Assembly: GCF_014643515.1 (NCBI RefSeq)
Contig: NZ_BMJP01000001.1
Span: 1,612,001-1,676,000, forward strand
Reading direction: 5' to 3'
Origin: Sphingomonas prati
GTDB taxonomy: Bacteria > Pseudomonadota > Alphaproteobacteria > Sphingomonadales > Sphingomonadaceae
DNA length: 64,000 nucleotides
Positions 26,270-34,111 of the stretch are shown here, one piece after another (position 1 is the stretch's first letter; every line of letters begins with the position of its first letter). The notes beneath the pieces are model-generated. The model did not search any database. It was given only the letters and a program-made list of their open reading frames with translations, and was not told the origin of the DNA. The translations under genes and the position numbers were made by a program.

Positions 26270-26397
26270 CGTTCGTGCTGAGTAGAGACCGAGTAGCGCC
26301 ACTTGGCGCGGACCGAGGGCTCGTATCGAGCATGTGTCACGAAAACTCCTTCGATACGGGTCTTCGACAGGCTCAGCCCCTACTCAGGACAAACGGT
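26270..26397. repeat. dispersed repeat family R1, full copy, imperfect terminal inverted repeats
   Basis: This is a 128-base element bounded by CGTTCGTGCTGAGTA and the inverse of CGTTTGTCCTGAGTA, containing TTCGATACGGGTCTTCG. A second full copy is at 58196-58321 and a half copy at 30731-30777. Its right end overlaps the last codons and stop of the glycosyltransferase gene. MITE-like size and ends, but no transposase is visible. Confidence 0.8.
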
Positions 26398-27511
26398 TGG
26401 GTGTGAGGCCCAACTCATAGTGCTGACCCTCAACCACCCCAACTAACAAGTCCCGATACGCCCGCATCATCGCCACCGCATCGTACGCCAAAATCCGATC
26501 CCCCGGCCGCACCGGATCTTCCCCCACCTGCCGCAACAACGCCGCCGCGAACCCCTCCGCGTCGTCCGGTGCGACGATCAGCCCGTAACGCCCGCCGTCC
26601 AGCACCTCCACCGCGTCGCCCGCCGTCGTGCTGGCGACGATCGGCACGCCGGCATCGACCGCTTCCAGTAGCGCGATCGACGACCCCTCCCACCAGGATG
26701 CGATCGCGAACACCCGCGCCGCGCGCAGCCACGCATAGACGTCGTCCGTCACCCCGGCGAACAGCACCCGATCGCCGACCCCCAGCGCCGCCGCTTGCGC
26801 AGCCAAGCCGTCGCGATACGCAGCATTGCCACCGCCCAGCACGACCAGCCGCATCTGCCGTACCCGGTTCGCCGCGGCGATCGCCGCGATCAGCCCCTCA
26901 TAATTCTTCTGTTCCGTCAGCCGCCCGACCGCCAGCACGGTCGGCACCGCATCCACCATCGCCGCGGGAACCGGAGACGCCGCCACCCCAGCCCGAGCGA
27001 TCCCGTTACGGATCAGCACGACCCGCCCCGCCGCGATCTCGCGCGAGAAAGCCGCGTCGTCCGCCAGGTTGCGCCCGACCACCACCGAACGCGCCGACGC
27101 CGCGATCAGCATCGCACTCTTGGCAATCCGCCAGCAGTTCCGGATCGGCTGCCCGACCCGCTCCATCGGGTTGCTGAACACGAACACCCGCGGAATGCGC
27201 AAGCCCCGCGTCGCCGCCCACAGCGTCACATGCCCGTGATTTCCGCCGGACAAGAGCACATCCGGCGCTACTGCCCGCACCACGCGCCGCACCGCCGGCA
27301 CCCGCCGCAGTTGTGACCGCGCCGTCCGGTCCGCCACCGTCGCCGCCACGAACCGCGCCGGTGCAACATCGCCCGCTCCGAAATGCCCGGCCGACGATCC
27401 GGCGATCAGCACCGCGTCATGCCCCTCCTCTACCAGGTATCGTGCCAGCGCGATCATCGCGCGCACGACGCCGCTGGCGCGCATGTCATGGACGTAGATC
27501 GCGATCCGCAT
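26384..27511 (-). CDS. family 4-type glycosyltransferase
   Basis: This is a 375-residue GT-B glycosyltransferase. The N-terminal domain begins MRIAIYVHDMRASGVVRAMIALARYL with the usual Gly-rich acceptor loop. The C-terminal domain has PTVLAVGRLTEQKNYEGLIAAIAA, VLFAGVTDDVYAWLRAARVFAIASWWEGSSIALLEAVDAGVPIVAS with the EX7E motif, and GDAVEVLDGGRYG. It probably adds a sugar to a surface glycan or lipid. ATG 27511 is chosen over GTG 27517. Its last residues (NRLS) and stop are encoded by the end of repeat copy R1. It diverges, across only 56 bases, from the ATP-grasp gene, suggesting shared control. Confidence 0.9.
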   Translation of the reverse strand: MRIAIYVHDMRASGVVRAMIALARYLVEEGHDAVLIAGSSAGHFGAGDVAPARFVAATVADRTARSQLRRVPAVRRVVRAVAPDVLLSGGNHGHVTLWAATRGLRIPRVFVFSNPMERVGQPIRNCWRIAKSAMLIAASARSVVVGRNLADDAAFSREIAAGRVVLIRNGIARAGVAASPVPAAMVDAVPTVLAVGRLTEQKNYEGLIAAIAAANRVRQMRLVVLGGGNAAYRDGLAAQAAALGVGDRVLFAGVTDDVYAWLRAARVFAIASWWEGSSIALLEAVDAGVPIVASTTAGDAVEVLDGGRYGLIVAPDDAEGFAAALLRQVGEDPVRPGDRILAYDAVAMMRAYRDLLVGVVEGQHYELGLTPNRLS

Positions 27512-27567
27512 GCCCACCCGTTACCGCCCCGATATGACAATCCGACGCGCTGCCATCACCGCGTAAC

Positions 27568-28758
27568 ATGCGCGGACAAAGCGTGGGCACGATGCTGTCC
27601 ACCACCGAACTCTGGTACCGCGCGAAGAAGGCGTTCCCGCTGTTCCCCGGCGTGCGGAAACCGGTGTCCGGCCACTTCCTCGCCGCCCACTACGCCCACC
27701 GCGCCCGCACCCGCGGCCCGCTGCGCACCGCGCTCGACCTGCTGACCGGCGCGGCGTTCCACGCCTGGATCCCGCTCCGCGCCCGCGCCGTCCGCAAGCG
27801 CTACGGCCTCGACGCCCACTGGACCGCCAAAGCCACCGCCATCGCCCACGCGACCTTCACCGACCCCAACGACATCGCACTGTTCCGCATCGATCGCGCC
27901 GGCCAGCTCGACGGCTACATCCGCCGGTTCGAGGATGCCGACCTCAACCGCCACATCAACCCGCTCGCCTGGGCCCCCGGCTGCGTGCTGGCCGACAAGA
28001 TCGCCTTCTACGCACTCTGCGCCGCACACGGCCTGCGCCACCCCGCGGTCGTCGCCACGATCGTCGACGGCAAGGTCACCGTCCAAGCTTCCCCCGCCGG
28101 CCACCCGCTGCTCCTGAAGCCCGCCCGCGGCGAGGGCGGCGCCGGCGTGGCCTTCGTCGACGGCGCACCCGACGACCCGACCGACCTCGCCGCCTGGCTC
28201 CACACCCACTTCGGCAAGCGTCGCCACGCCTGGCTGCTCCAGCACCGCATCATTCCCCACGGCGCGCTGAACCAGCTCGCGCTCAACGCCCTCCCCACCG
28301 CACGCATGACCACGATCCTCGACGGACAGGGCGTCCCCGAACTCGCCAGCGCGGTCCTGCGCGTGCCGTCCGATCCCGCCGCGATGGTCGACAATATGAA
28401 GGCCGGCGGCCTGCTCAGCCCGATCGACCTCGACGACGGCACGCTGGGCCTCGCCTGCAAGGGCTATGGCGGCGGCGACTATCCGCTCCACCCGGTCACC
28501 GGCGCCGCGATCCCCGGCCTGTGCCTGCCCGACTGGGCCGCCGCCCGGGCGCTGGTGGCCGACGCGCACGCCCGCGCCTTCGCCGACTATGCGCTGATCG
28601 GCTGGGACGTCGGGTTCGCCGCGGACGGCCCGATCCTGATCGAGGGCAACGGCAAGCCCGGCGTGCTCATGCCGCAACGCGCCTCCCGCCACGGCCTGGG
28701 CGAGGGGCGCTACGGCACCCTGCTCGCCCACCATCTGGCCCGCGCCGCCCACCGCTGA
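27568..28758 (+). CDS. sugar-transfer-associated ATP-grasp protein
   Basis: The 396-residue protein has the layout of the ATPgrasp_ST group: an N-terminal helical domain (TELWYRAKKAFPLFPGVRKPVSGHFLAAHYA), then WAPGCVLADKIAFYALCAAHGLRHPAVVATI and LLLKPARGEGGAGVAFVDG. The ATP-grasp lid and Mg-binding end are ADYALIGWDVGFAADGPILIEGNGKPGVLMPQ. Such enzymes form an amide or ester bond through an acyl-phosphate and often sit in glycan clusters. ATG 27568 lacks a good ribosome site; ATG 27592 (MLSTTELWYR) is a real alternative. It is first in a three-gene set with another ATP-grasp enzyme and a nucleotidyltransferase. Confidence 0.82.
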   Translation: MRGQSVGTMLSTTELWYRAKKAFPLFPGVRKPVSGHFLAAHYAHRARTRGPLRTALDLLTGAAFHAWIPLRARAVRKRYGLDAHWTAKATAIAHATFTDPNDIALFRIDRAGQLDGYIRRFEDADLNRHINPLAWAPGCVLADKIAFYALCAAHGLRHPAVVATIVDGKVTVQASPAGHPLLLKPARGEGGAGVAFVDGAPDDPTDLAAWLHTHFGKRRHAWLLQHRIIPHGALNQLALNALPTARMTTILDGQGVPELASAVLRVPSDPAAMVDNMKAGGLLSPIDLDDGTLGLACKGYGGGDYPLHPVTGAAIPGLCLPDWAAARALVADAHARAFADYALIGWDVGFAADGPILIEGNGKPGVLMPQRASRHGLGEGRYGTLLAHHLARAAHR

Positions 28759-28824
28759 ACGGCTTACGCACGACTGTCACCCGCCTGCCAGAAAAGCGTC
28801 GCACGGGGCCGTTAACCCCGCCGG

Positions 28825-29916
28825 ATGACCCAGCGCCTCATCGATGCCCGCCCGTCCACCATCCCCAATCGGGCGAAGAAAGCCCTCCGCATCCTCTATA
28901 TCGCCAAGCACGCGCTGTCCGAGGGCCATGCCGACGGCCAGGACGGCACCCACGCCACCTATCATGCGGAAATCCGCCAGGTGCTGTGCGGCCTCGGCCT
29001 GAACCTCGTCGTGGCAGACCGTTACGAGGTGCTGTTCGACAAGCCGGACGTCGATTTCGTCTTCCCGCTGCTCAACCGCGGCGGCTTCCTCAATTCCGAA
29101 ATGATGCTTCCGCTGCTCTGCAACCGGCTGCGCATCCCCTATCTCGGCGGTTCGCCGATCATCCGCGGCCTGTCCGACGACAAGCATCTGACCAAGACGG
29201 TCGCGCGCGCGCGGGGCCTCGCCATGGCCGACTGGGCGATCTACCGCCGGCTCGCGCCGATCGATGCGCAGCGTTGCCCGCGCGCCGACCGCTGGGTGAT
29301 CAAGCCCAACGCCTCCTCCGCCAGCTGGGGCATCCGCTCCGCGCACGACTGGGCCGGCGTGCGCGATGCCGTCGCCACGCTGCATGCCGAGGGCCACGAC
29401 GCGATCGTCGAACCGTTCATCACCGGCCACGATATCGAGGTCTCGGTCATCACCGTCGGCGGCAAGCCCGTCATCCTGCCCGTCATGATCGTCGAGCAGC
29501 AGGATCCGGCCCAGCTGCGCAGCTACGCCGAAAAGCGCGATCTCGCAGGCAAGCCGCAATCCTACGCGATCCAGCCCTATAACGACCACGCCCGGCTGGC
29601 CGAGATCCATGCCGCCACCCAGGCGCTGATCCCCGAGTTCCTGCCGTTCGACTATGGCCGGTTCGAGTTCCGGATCGACGCCACGACCGGCGCGATCCAG
29701 TTCATGGAGGTCAACCTCAACTGCAACCTCTGGTCGCGCAAGACGATCGCGATGGCCGCGCGCCTCGGCGGCTGGAGCCACGCCGAACTGATCGAGACGA
29801 TCGTCGCCGAAAGCCTCGAACGCAACGGCCTGATCCCGCCGAAGTCGCTCAAGAAGACCGTCCCCGCATGGCAGATCGCGGCAACCGGCGGCGTCCCCGC
29901 CTTCGCCGGCTCCTGA
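28825..29916 (+). CDS. D-Ala-D-Ala ligase-like ATP-grasp enzyme
   Basis: The 363-residue protein belongs to the ATP-grasp superfamily near D-alanine--D-alanine ligase. Visible parts are ILYIAKHALSEGHADGQDGTHATYHAEIRQVLCGLG, VDFVFPLLNRGGFLNSEMMLPLLCNRLRIPYLGGSP, SDDKHLTKTVARARGLAMADW and RWVIKPNASSASWGI. DAIVEPFITGHDIEVSVITVGGKPVILPVM and the Mg-binding FEFRIDATTGAIQFMEVNLNCNLWSRKTIA complete it. It lacks the clean DDL signature, so it is unlikely to be the cell-wall ligase. It more probably joins an amino acid or hydroxy acid in a secondary or glycan pathway. Its stop overlaps the next start as TGATG. Confidence 0.8.
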   Translation: MTQRLIDARPSTIPNRAKKALRILYIAKHALSEGHADGQDGTHATYHAEIRQVLCGLGLNLVVADRYEVLFDKPDVDFVFPLLNRGGFLNSEMMLPLLCNRLRIPYLGGSPIIRGLSDDKHLTKTVARARGLAMADWAIYRRLAPIDAQRCPRADRWVIKPNASSASWGIRSAHDWAGVRDAVATLHAEGHDAIVEPFITGHDIEVSVITVGGKPVILPVMIVEQQDPAQLRSYAEKRDLAGKPQSYAIQPYNDHARLAEIHAATQALIPEFLPFDYGRFEFRIDATTGAIQFMEVNLNCNLWSRKTIAMAARLGGWSHAELIETIVAESLERNGLIPPKSLKKTVPAWQIAATGGVPAFAGS

Positions 29917-30740
29917 TGCGCAGTACCACCGCGATCGTGATGGCCGGCCGGCGCGAGGGCAGCATCGACCCGCTCGCCGCCGCCGCCGGCCTTGCCGACA
30001 AGTGCCTCGTGCCCGTCGCCGGTCGCCCGATGATCGAGCATGTCCTGATGGCACTCGCCGACACTCCGTCGATCGCGCGGATCATCGTGTCGATCAACGA
30101 CCCCGCACTCCTGGATGCGGTGCCCGCGGCCCGCGCGCTGATCGACGAAGGCCGGCTGGTCGCGGTCCGCGCCAAGCACAACCTCGTCGACAGCCTGTTT
30201 GCCGCCATCGATGGTCAGGCATTCCCGATCCTGGTTACCACCGCCGACAACGTCCTGCTCACCCCCGCCGCGGTCGAACAGATCGGCACGGCGGGCGATA
30301 CGGCAGGCGCCAAGTCCGTCGCGGTCGCCTTCACCCGCCGCGCGTCGGTGCTCGCCGCTCACCCCGACGGCCAGCGCCGCTTCTACCGCTTCCGCGACGA
30401 CAGCTATTCCAACTGCAACGCCTACTGGATCGGCAGCCCCGCGGCGCTCGCGGTGGCGGAAGTGTTCCGCTCCGGCGGCCAGTTCGCCAAGCACCCGGTC
30501 CGCATCCTGCGCGCGCTCGGCCTCTACAACCTCATCGCCTTCCGCCTCGGCCTCGGCACCATCGACGGCGCCTTCGCCCGCTTCTCGCGCCGCTTCGGCT
30601 TCCCCATCCGCGCCGTCATCCTCGACGACGGCGCCGTCGCCATCGACGTCGACAACCCCCGCACGCTGGCGGTGGCCGAAACGATCTTCGCGAGCCGCAA
30701 AGTCAGCCAGCCCGCGCTCGAAACCGCCCATGCTGAGTAG
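29916..30740 (+). CDS. MobA-like NTP transferase domain protein
   Basis: The 274-residue protein has a GT-A-type nucleotidyltransferase fold: STTAIVMAGRREGSIDPLA replaces the usual GGxGTR loop, followed by DKCLVPVAGRPMIEHVLMAL, IIVSINDP, PILVTTADNVLLTP (metal-binding Asp) and FRDDSYSNCNAYWIGSP. It probably makes an NDP-activated or CDP-activated small molecule. It starts at ATG 29916. The final residues (TAHAE) and TAG stop fall inside repeat R1 half-copy. With the two ATP-grasp genes it forms a compact biosynthetic trio. Confidence 0.8.
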   Translation: MRSTTAIVMAGRREGSIDPLAAAAGLADKCLVPVAGRPMIEHVLMALADTPSIARIIVSINDPALLDAVPAARALIDEGRLVAVRAKHNLVDSLFAAIDGQAFPILVTTADNVLLTPAAVEQIGTAGDTAGAKSVAVAFTRRASVLAAHPDGQRRFYRFRDDSYSNCNAYWIGSPAALAVAEVFRSGGQFAKHPVRILRALGLYNLIAFRLGLGTIDGAFARFSRRFGFPIRAVILDDGAVAIDVDNPRTLAVAETIFASRKVSQPALETAHAE

Positions 30741-30777
30741 GGGCTGAGCAAAGCCGAAGACCCGTATCGAAGCACGC
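30731..30777. repeat. repeat family R1, half copy
   Basis: TGCTGAGTAGGGGCTGAGC followed by GACCCGTATCGAAGCA matches one arm of the R1 elements at 26270 and 58196. It provides the TAG stop of the gene ending at 30740. Confidence 0.75.
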
Positions 30778-30810
30778 GCGCAACCTATTCACCCGCACGC
30801 CAAAAATTGC

Positions 30811-30858
30811 CCATCCCGAGCGAAGTCGAGGGACCCCGTCGAGCGAAGCCGAGACGGC
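30811..30858. repeat. repeat family R2, paired half-sites
   Basis: CCATCCCGAGCGAAGTCGAG and GTCGAGCGAAGCCGAGACGG lie in tandem, as at 26202, 45727 and 58507. Confidence 0.75.
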
Positions 30859-30917
30859 CAACCTTTCCACAAACCCCAACGCCAACTCGTACTAAACCTC
30901 GAACCCCACCCCCAACA

Positions 30918-30979
30918 CCGTTTGGTTCGAGCCTGTCGAGAACTCCGCGCGACGTTCTCGACAAGCTCGAACCAAACGG
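30918..30979. repeat. repeat family R3, long hairpin
   Basis: Arms of about 26 bases (CCGTTTGGTTCGAGCCTGTC plus GAGAAC, and the inverse) enclose a 10-base loop, with one mismatch (AAGCTCG in place of AGGCTCG). Other copies are at 41947 and 58389. It lies between the convergent ATP-grasp set and the Mo-oxidoreductase gene, so it may act as a bidirectional transcription block, though no T-tract follows. Confidence 0.8.
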
Positions 30980-31002
30980 AGGAGGAGGGGGCTCAACGAA
31001 CC

Positions 31003-31761
31003 CTAAATCCCCGCATACCATTCATAGTCATTACTATCCTCCCAATACCCACCCTTGCCGCCATACACCCCCGCCAGCGAAGCCACTGCCTCGATGCGCA
31101 TCAGATACTTGGCATGCTTGTACCCCAGCTGCCGCTCCACCCGCAGCCGCAGCGGCGCACCATTCTCGACCGGCAACATCCGCCCGTTCAGCGCCCAGGC
31201 CAGGATCGTCTGCGGATGCAGCGCATCGATCATGTCGATCGACTCGTAATACGGGCTCGCCCCGTATAGATCGGCACAATGAAACACGAGGTAACGCGCC
31301 GTATTGCGCACCCCCGTCGCATCCAGCACTAGCTTCAGCGGCGTCCCCGTCCAGCGCCCGATCGCGCTCCACCCCTCGACGCAGTCGTGCCGCGTCGTCT
31401 GGCTCCGCACCGGCATCGCGCCCAACTGCGCCAGCGACAGCGACAACGGCCGCGCCACCATCCCGTCGACCCGCAACCGCCAGTTCGCGAACTTGTCCGC
31501 CATCAGCGCGGCATAGTCCGTCCCCCCCGGCACCCGCGTCCCGTTCGACCGGAACACCGGGCTGATGTCCCCACCGTCGAACTCGCGCGCCAGCGCCGTC
31601 CGGTCCGACACAAGCCGTTGCGCCCCCATCGACACCCGCTCGCCCAGCCGCAACGTCTCGCGAAACGCCGGCGACTGGTCCAGCCGATCGCACCCGGGCA
31701 GCAGCAACCCCGCCCCCGCCAGCCCCGCGCCCACGACGGCGCGCCGCGTCAATATGCTCAT
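31003..31761 (-). CDS. periplasmic molybdopterin-dependent oxidoreductase (sulfite oxidase/MsrP family)
   Basis: The 252-residue product has the sulfite-oxidase fold of MsrP-type enzymes. It starts with a Tat-type signal (TRRAVVGAGLAGAGLLLPGC), which also ends in a lipobox (Cys24), so it may be a Tat-exported lipoprotein. The Mo-ligand cysteine is C127 in TTRHDCVEGWSAIGRWTG, followed by HCADLYGASPYYESIDMIDALHPQTILAWALNG and ENGAPLRLRVERQLGYKHAKYLMRIEA. It is co-translated (ATGA) with the upstream cytochrome b. Methionine sulfoxide reduction is one option, but substrate cannot be told from sequence. Confidence 0.88.
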   Translation of the reverse strand: MSILTRRAVVGAGLAGAGLLLPGCDRLDQSPAFRETLRLGERVSMGAQRLVSDRTALAREFDGGDISPVFRSNGTRVPGGTDYAALMADKFANWRLRVDGMVARPLSLSLAQLGAMPVRSQTTRHDCVEGWSAIGRWTGTPLKLVLDATGVRNTARYLVFHCADLYGASPYYESIDMIDALHPQTILAWALNGRMLPVENGAPLRLRVERQLGYKHAKYLMRIEAVASLAGVYGGKGGYWEDSNDYEWYAGI

Positions 31762-32588
31762 GCCACTTCCTCCGCCTTCGCGTCCGCGCGCTCGGGCGGC
31801 AGCCGGAACCATCCCGTCACCATCGATCGAATCTCGTTGTACGGCCCGGCCAGCACGACCATCAGCAGGTGGACGACGATAAACGCCGCCAGCAGCGCCA
31901 TCGCGATGAAGTGCAGCGACCGCGCCGACTGCCGCCCGCCGAACACGTCCAGCAGCCACGGCCACGCCGCGTCCATCGCCGGCGACATCGCGAGGCCCGT
32001 CAGCACGAGTCCCGGCAGCAGCACGAAGATCACCCCGAAATAACTCAGCTTCTGCAGGATGTTGTACTTCAGCGCCGCCTGCCCCGCCGGAAACCGCAGC
32101 CGCGCATGGTTGCGGATGTCCGCCAACACATGCCGCGGGGCCAGCTCGTTCCGGGTCGGCGTCAACTGCCGCACATGCCCGCGCACGAAACTCCACAACC
32201 AGAACAGCACCCCCGGTACGACCAGCAGCCAGGCAAAGAATAGATGCCACCGCCGCGCCGCCGACAGGCTGTACCCGCTCGGGATCGTCGCCCACCCCGG
32301 AAACGCGCGCCGCTGCACCGCGCCCGTGCTGTCCTGCCAATACCCCAGCACGCCCGTCGTCGGCACCTGCACCGCGCCGACCTTCAGATATCCGGAGTCC
32401 GCCGTCGACCCGATCTCCAGCCACGCCGGGTCGGTATTGGCGCCATATTGCCCCCAATACAGCCGCCCATGCGCGTTGAAGATCATCAGCCCGCTCATCA
32501 GCATGACGATCACGACCACCGCGTTCCACCAGTGCCACACCCGCACCGGCCACGCATGCCGCTTCACCAAAGGTCGCTCGTCCGTCAT
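31758..32588 (-). CDS. cytochrome b561-type membrane electron carrier
   Basis: This 276-residue membrane protein of the Ni-hydrogenase/cytochrome b561 family has KRHAWPVRVWHWWNAVVVIVMLMSGLMI, RRWHLFFAWLLVVPGVLFWLWSF, LQKLSYFGVIFVLLPGLVLTGLAMS and RSLHFIAMALLAAFIVVHLLMVVLAGP; paired histidines in these helices are the expected haem ligands. It should feed quinol electrons to the Mo-oxidoreductase made from the overlapping downstream gene. It is larger than MsrQ and has an extra periplasmic loop between helices 1 and 2 (GRLYWGQYGANTDPAW...). Confidence 0.88.
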   Translation of the reverse strand: MTDERPLVKRHAWPVRVWHWWNAVVVIVMLMSGLMIFNAHGRLYWGQYGANTDPAWLEIGSTADSGYLKVGAVQVPTTGVLGYWQDSTGAVQRRAFPGWATIPSGYSLSAARRWHLFFAWLLVVPGVLFWLWSFVRGHVRQLTPTRNELAPRHVLADIRNHARLRFPAGQAALKYNILQKLSYFGVIFVLLPGLVLTGLAMSPAMDAAWPWLLDVFGGRQSARSLHFIAMALLAAFIVVHLLMVVLAGPYNEIRSMVTGWFRLPPERADAKAEEVA

Positions 32589-32649
32589 GCCGTTCTCCTG
32601 CCCCGTACTACGCGCGACGGAGCCAAACAGTTACAACTTCCGCCTTCTG

Positions 32650-32705
32650 CTCCCCCTCCCGTTCAGGGGAGGGGCTGGGGGGTGGGGGCAACAGCACCAC
32701 AAACG
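32650..32705. repeat. repeat family R4 (CCCCTCCCxTTCAGGGGAGGGG..GGGGGCAACAGCACCAC)
   Basis: A C-rich arm, TTCA, a G-rich arm and a tail GGGGGCAACAGCACCACAAA. The same unit in the same orientation is at 36752, a related one at 56279, and an inverted pair at 41092-41216. It sits between the divergent cytochrome b and acyl-CoA dehydrogenase genes. Confidence 0.75.
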
Positions 32706-32770
32706 CCCCATCACAGTTGGTCCAACCTGAAACAACCAAACCCCTAGACGCCGCCCCCACCTTCCGCTTA

Positions 32771-32784
32771 CGTTGACGTCAACG
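32771..32784. promoter_or_regulatory. 14-bp perfect palindrome, candidate operator
   Basis: CGTTGACGTCAACG lies 22 bases upstream of the acyl-CoA dehydrogenase start and has dyad symmetry. It resembles the ACGT-centred sites of regulators of branched-chain and fatty acid breakdown (LiuR/PsrA-type), but I infer this only from the core. No regulator gene is adjacent. Confidence 0.45.
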
Positions 32785-32806
32785 AGAGCCCGAGAGGATG
32801 CCGCGG

Positions 32807-34051
32807 ATGGACTTCACCCTGAACGATCGGGAAACGCATTGGCGCGACCGCGTCCGCGCCTTCATCGAGAGCGAGATCCGCCCGCGCGACCCCGACTATC
32901 ACGCGCAACAGGCCGAGGGCGACCGCTGGAAAGTCCTGCCCGTCATCGAGGAGCTGAAGGAAAAGGCCCGCGCCCAGGGCCTCTGGAACCTGTTCATGCC
33001 ACCCTCTTCCGGCCGCGTGCCGGTCGACGACAGCGTCGCGTTCGACGGCCCCGGCCTCACCAACCTCGAATATGCGCTCTGCGCCGAGGAGATGGGCCAT
33101 CTCGAATGGGCGTCGGAGGTCTTCAACTGCTCCGCCCCCGACACCGGCAATATGGAGGTGTTCCACCGCTACGGCACCGCGGCGCAGAAGACGCGCTGGA
33201 TGGTCCCGCTGATGCGCGGCGAGATCCGCTCCGCCTTCCTCATGACCGAACCCGACGTCGCCTCGTCGGACGCCACCAACATCGAAACGCGCATCGACCG
33301 CGACGGCGACGACTATGTCCTGAACGGCCGCAAATGGTGGTCGTCAGGCGCGGGCGACCCACGCTGCAAGGTCGCGATCGTCATGGGCAAGTCCGATTTC
33401 GGCGCGGCGAAGCATCAGCAGCAGTCGATGGTCCTGATGCCGCTCGATGCGCCCGGGGTCGAGATCCTGCGCCACCTCCCCGTCTTCGGTTACGACGACG
33501 CGCCGCACGGCCACATGGAAATCCAGCTCAACGACGTCCGGGTGAATGCCGAGGATGCCATGCTGCTCGGCGGGGGTCGCGGGTTCGAGATCGCGCAGGG
33601 CCGCCTCGGGCCCGGTCGCATCCACCACTGCATGCGCACCATCGGCGTGGCGGAGGAAGCGCTCGAAAAGATGACGCGCCGCCTGCTCACCCGCACCGCG
33701 TTCGGCAAGACGCTCGCCGAACAGTCCGTCTGGGAACAACGGATCGCCGAGGCGCGGATCGACATCGAACTCTGCCGGCTGCTCTGCCTCAAGGCCGCCG
33801 ACATGATGGACAAAGTCGGCAACAAGGTCGCGCAGAACGAGATCGCGATGATCAAGGTCGCCGCCCCGCGCATGGCACTGCGCATCATCGACGATGCGAT
33901 CCAGGCGCACGGCGGCGCGGGCGTCACCAGCGGCTACGGCCTGGCGAAAGCCTATGCCGGCATCCGCACACTCCGCCTCGCCGACGGCCCCGACGAAGTC
34001 CACAACCGCGCCATCGCCCGCGCCGAATTCGGCAAATACCGTGTTCGCTGA
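32807..34051 (+). CDS. acyl-CoA dehydrogenase, ACAD10/11-like
   Basis: This FAD enzyme has 414 residues from ATG 32807 ([20 protein letters not shown]); the ATG at 32798 is too close to the GAGAGG ribosome site. It has [138 protein letters not shown]. The [15 protein letters not shown] segment marks the ACAD10/11-type group rather than short- or medium-chain dehydrogenases. The next gene encodes the phosphotransferase partner that in ACAD10/11 proteins and in Pseudomonas Lva is needed for 4-hydroxyacyl-CoA conversion. Confidence 0.92.
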   Translation: MDFTLNDRETHWRDRVRAFIESEIRPRDPDYHAQQAEGDRWKVLPVIEELKEKARAQGLWNLFMPPSSGRVPVDDSVAFDGPGLTNLEYALCAEEMGHLEWASEVFNCSAPDTGNMEVFHRYGTAAQKTRWMVPLMRGEIRSAFLMTEPDVASSDATNIETRIDRDGDDYVLNGRKWWSSGAGDPRCKVAIVMGKSDFGAAKHQQQSMVLMPLDAPGVEILRHLPVFGYDDAPHGHMEIQLNDVRVNAEDAMLLGGGRGFEIAQGRLGPGRIHHCMRTIGVAEEALEKMTRRLLTRTAFGKTLAEQSVWEQRIAEARIDIELCRLLCLKAADMMDKVGNKVAQNEIAMIKVAAPRMALRIIDDAIQAHGGAGVTSGYGLAKAYAGIRTLRLADGPDEVHNRAIARAEFGKYRVR

Positions 34052-34111
34052 ACATCCTCAGTACCCCCGCCAGCGCGGGGGTACGAAACAGGCCAACGGG
34101 GGCGCCGCGTC

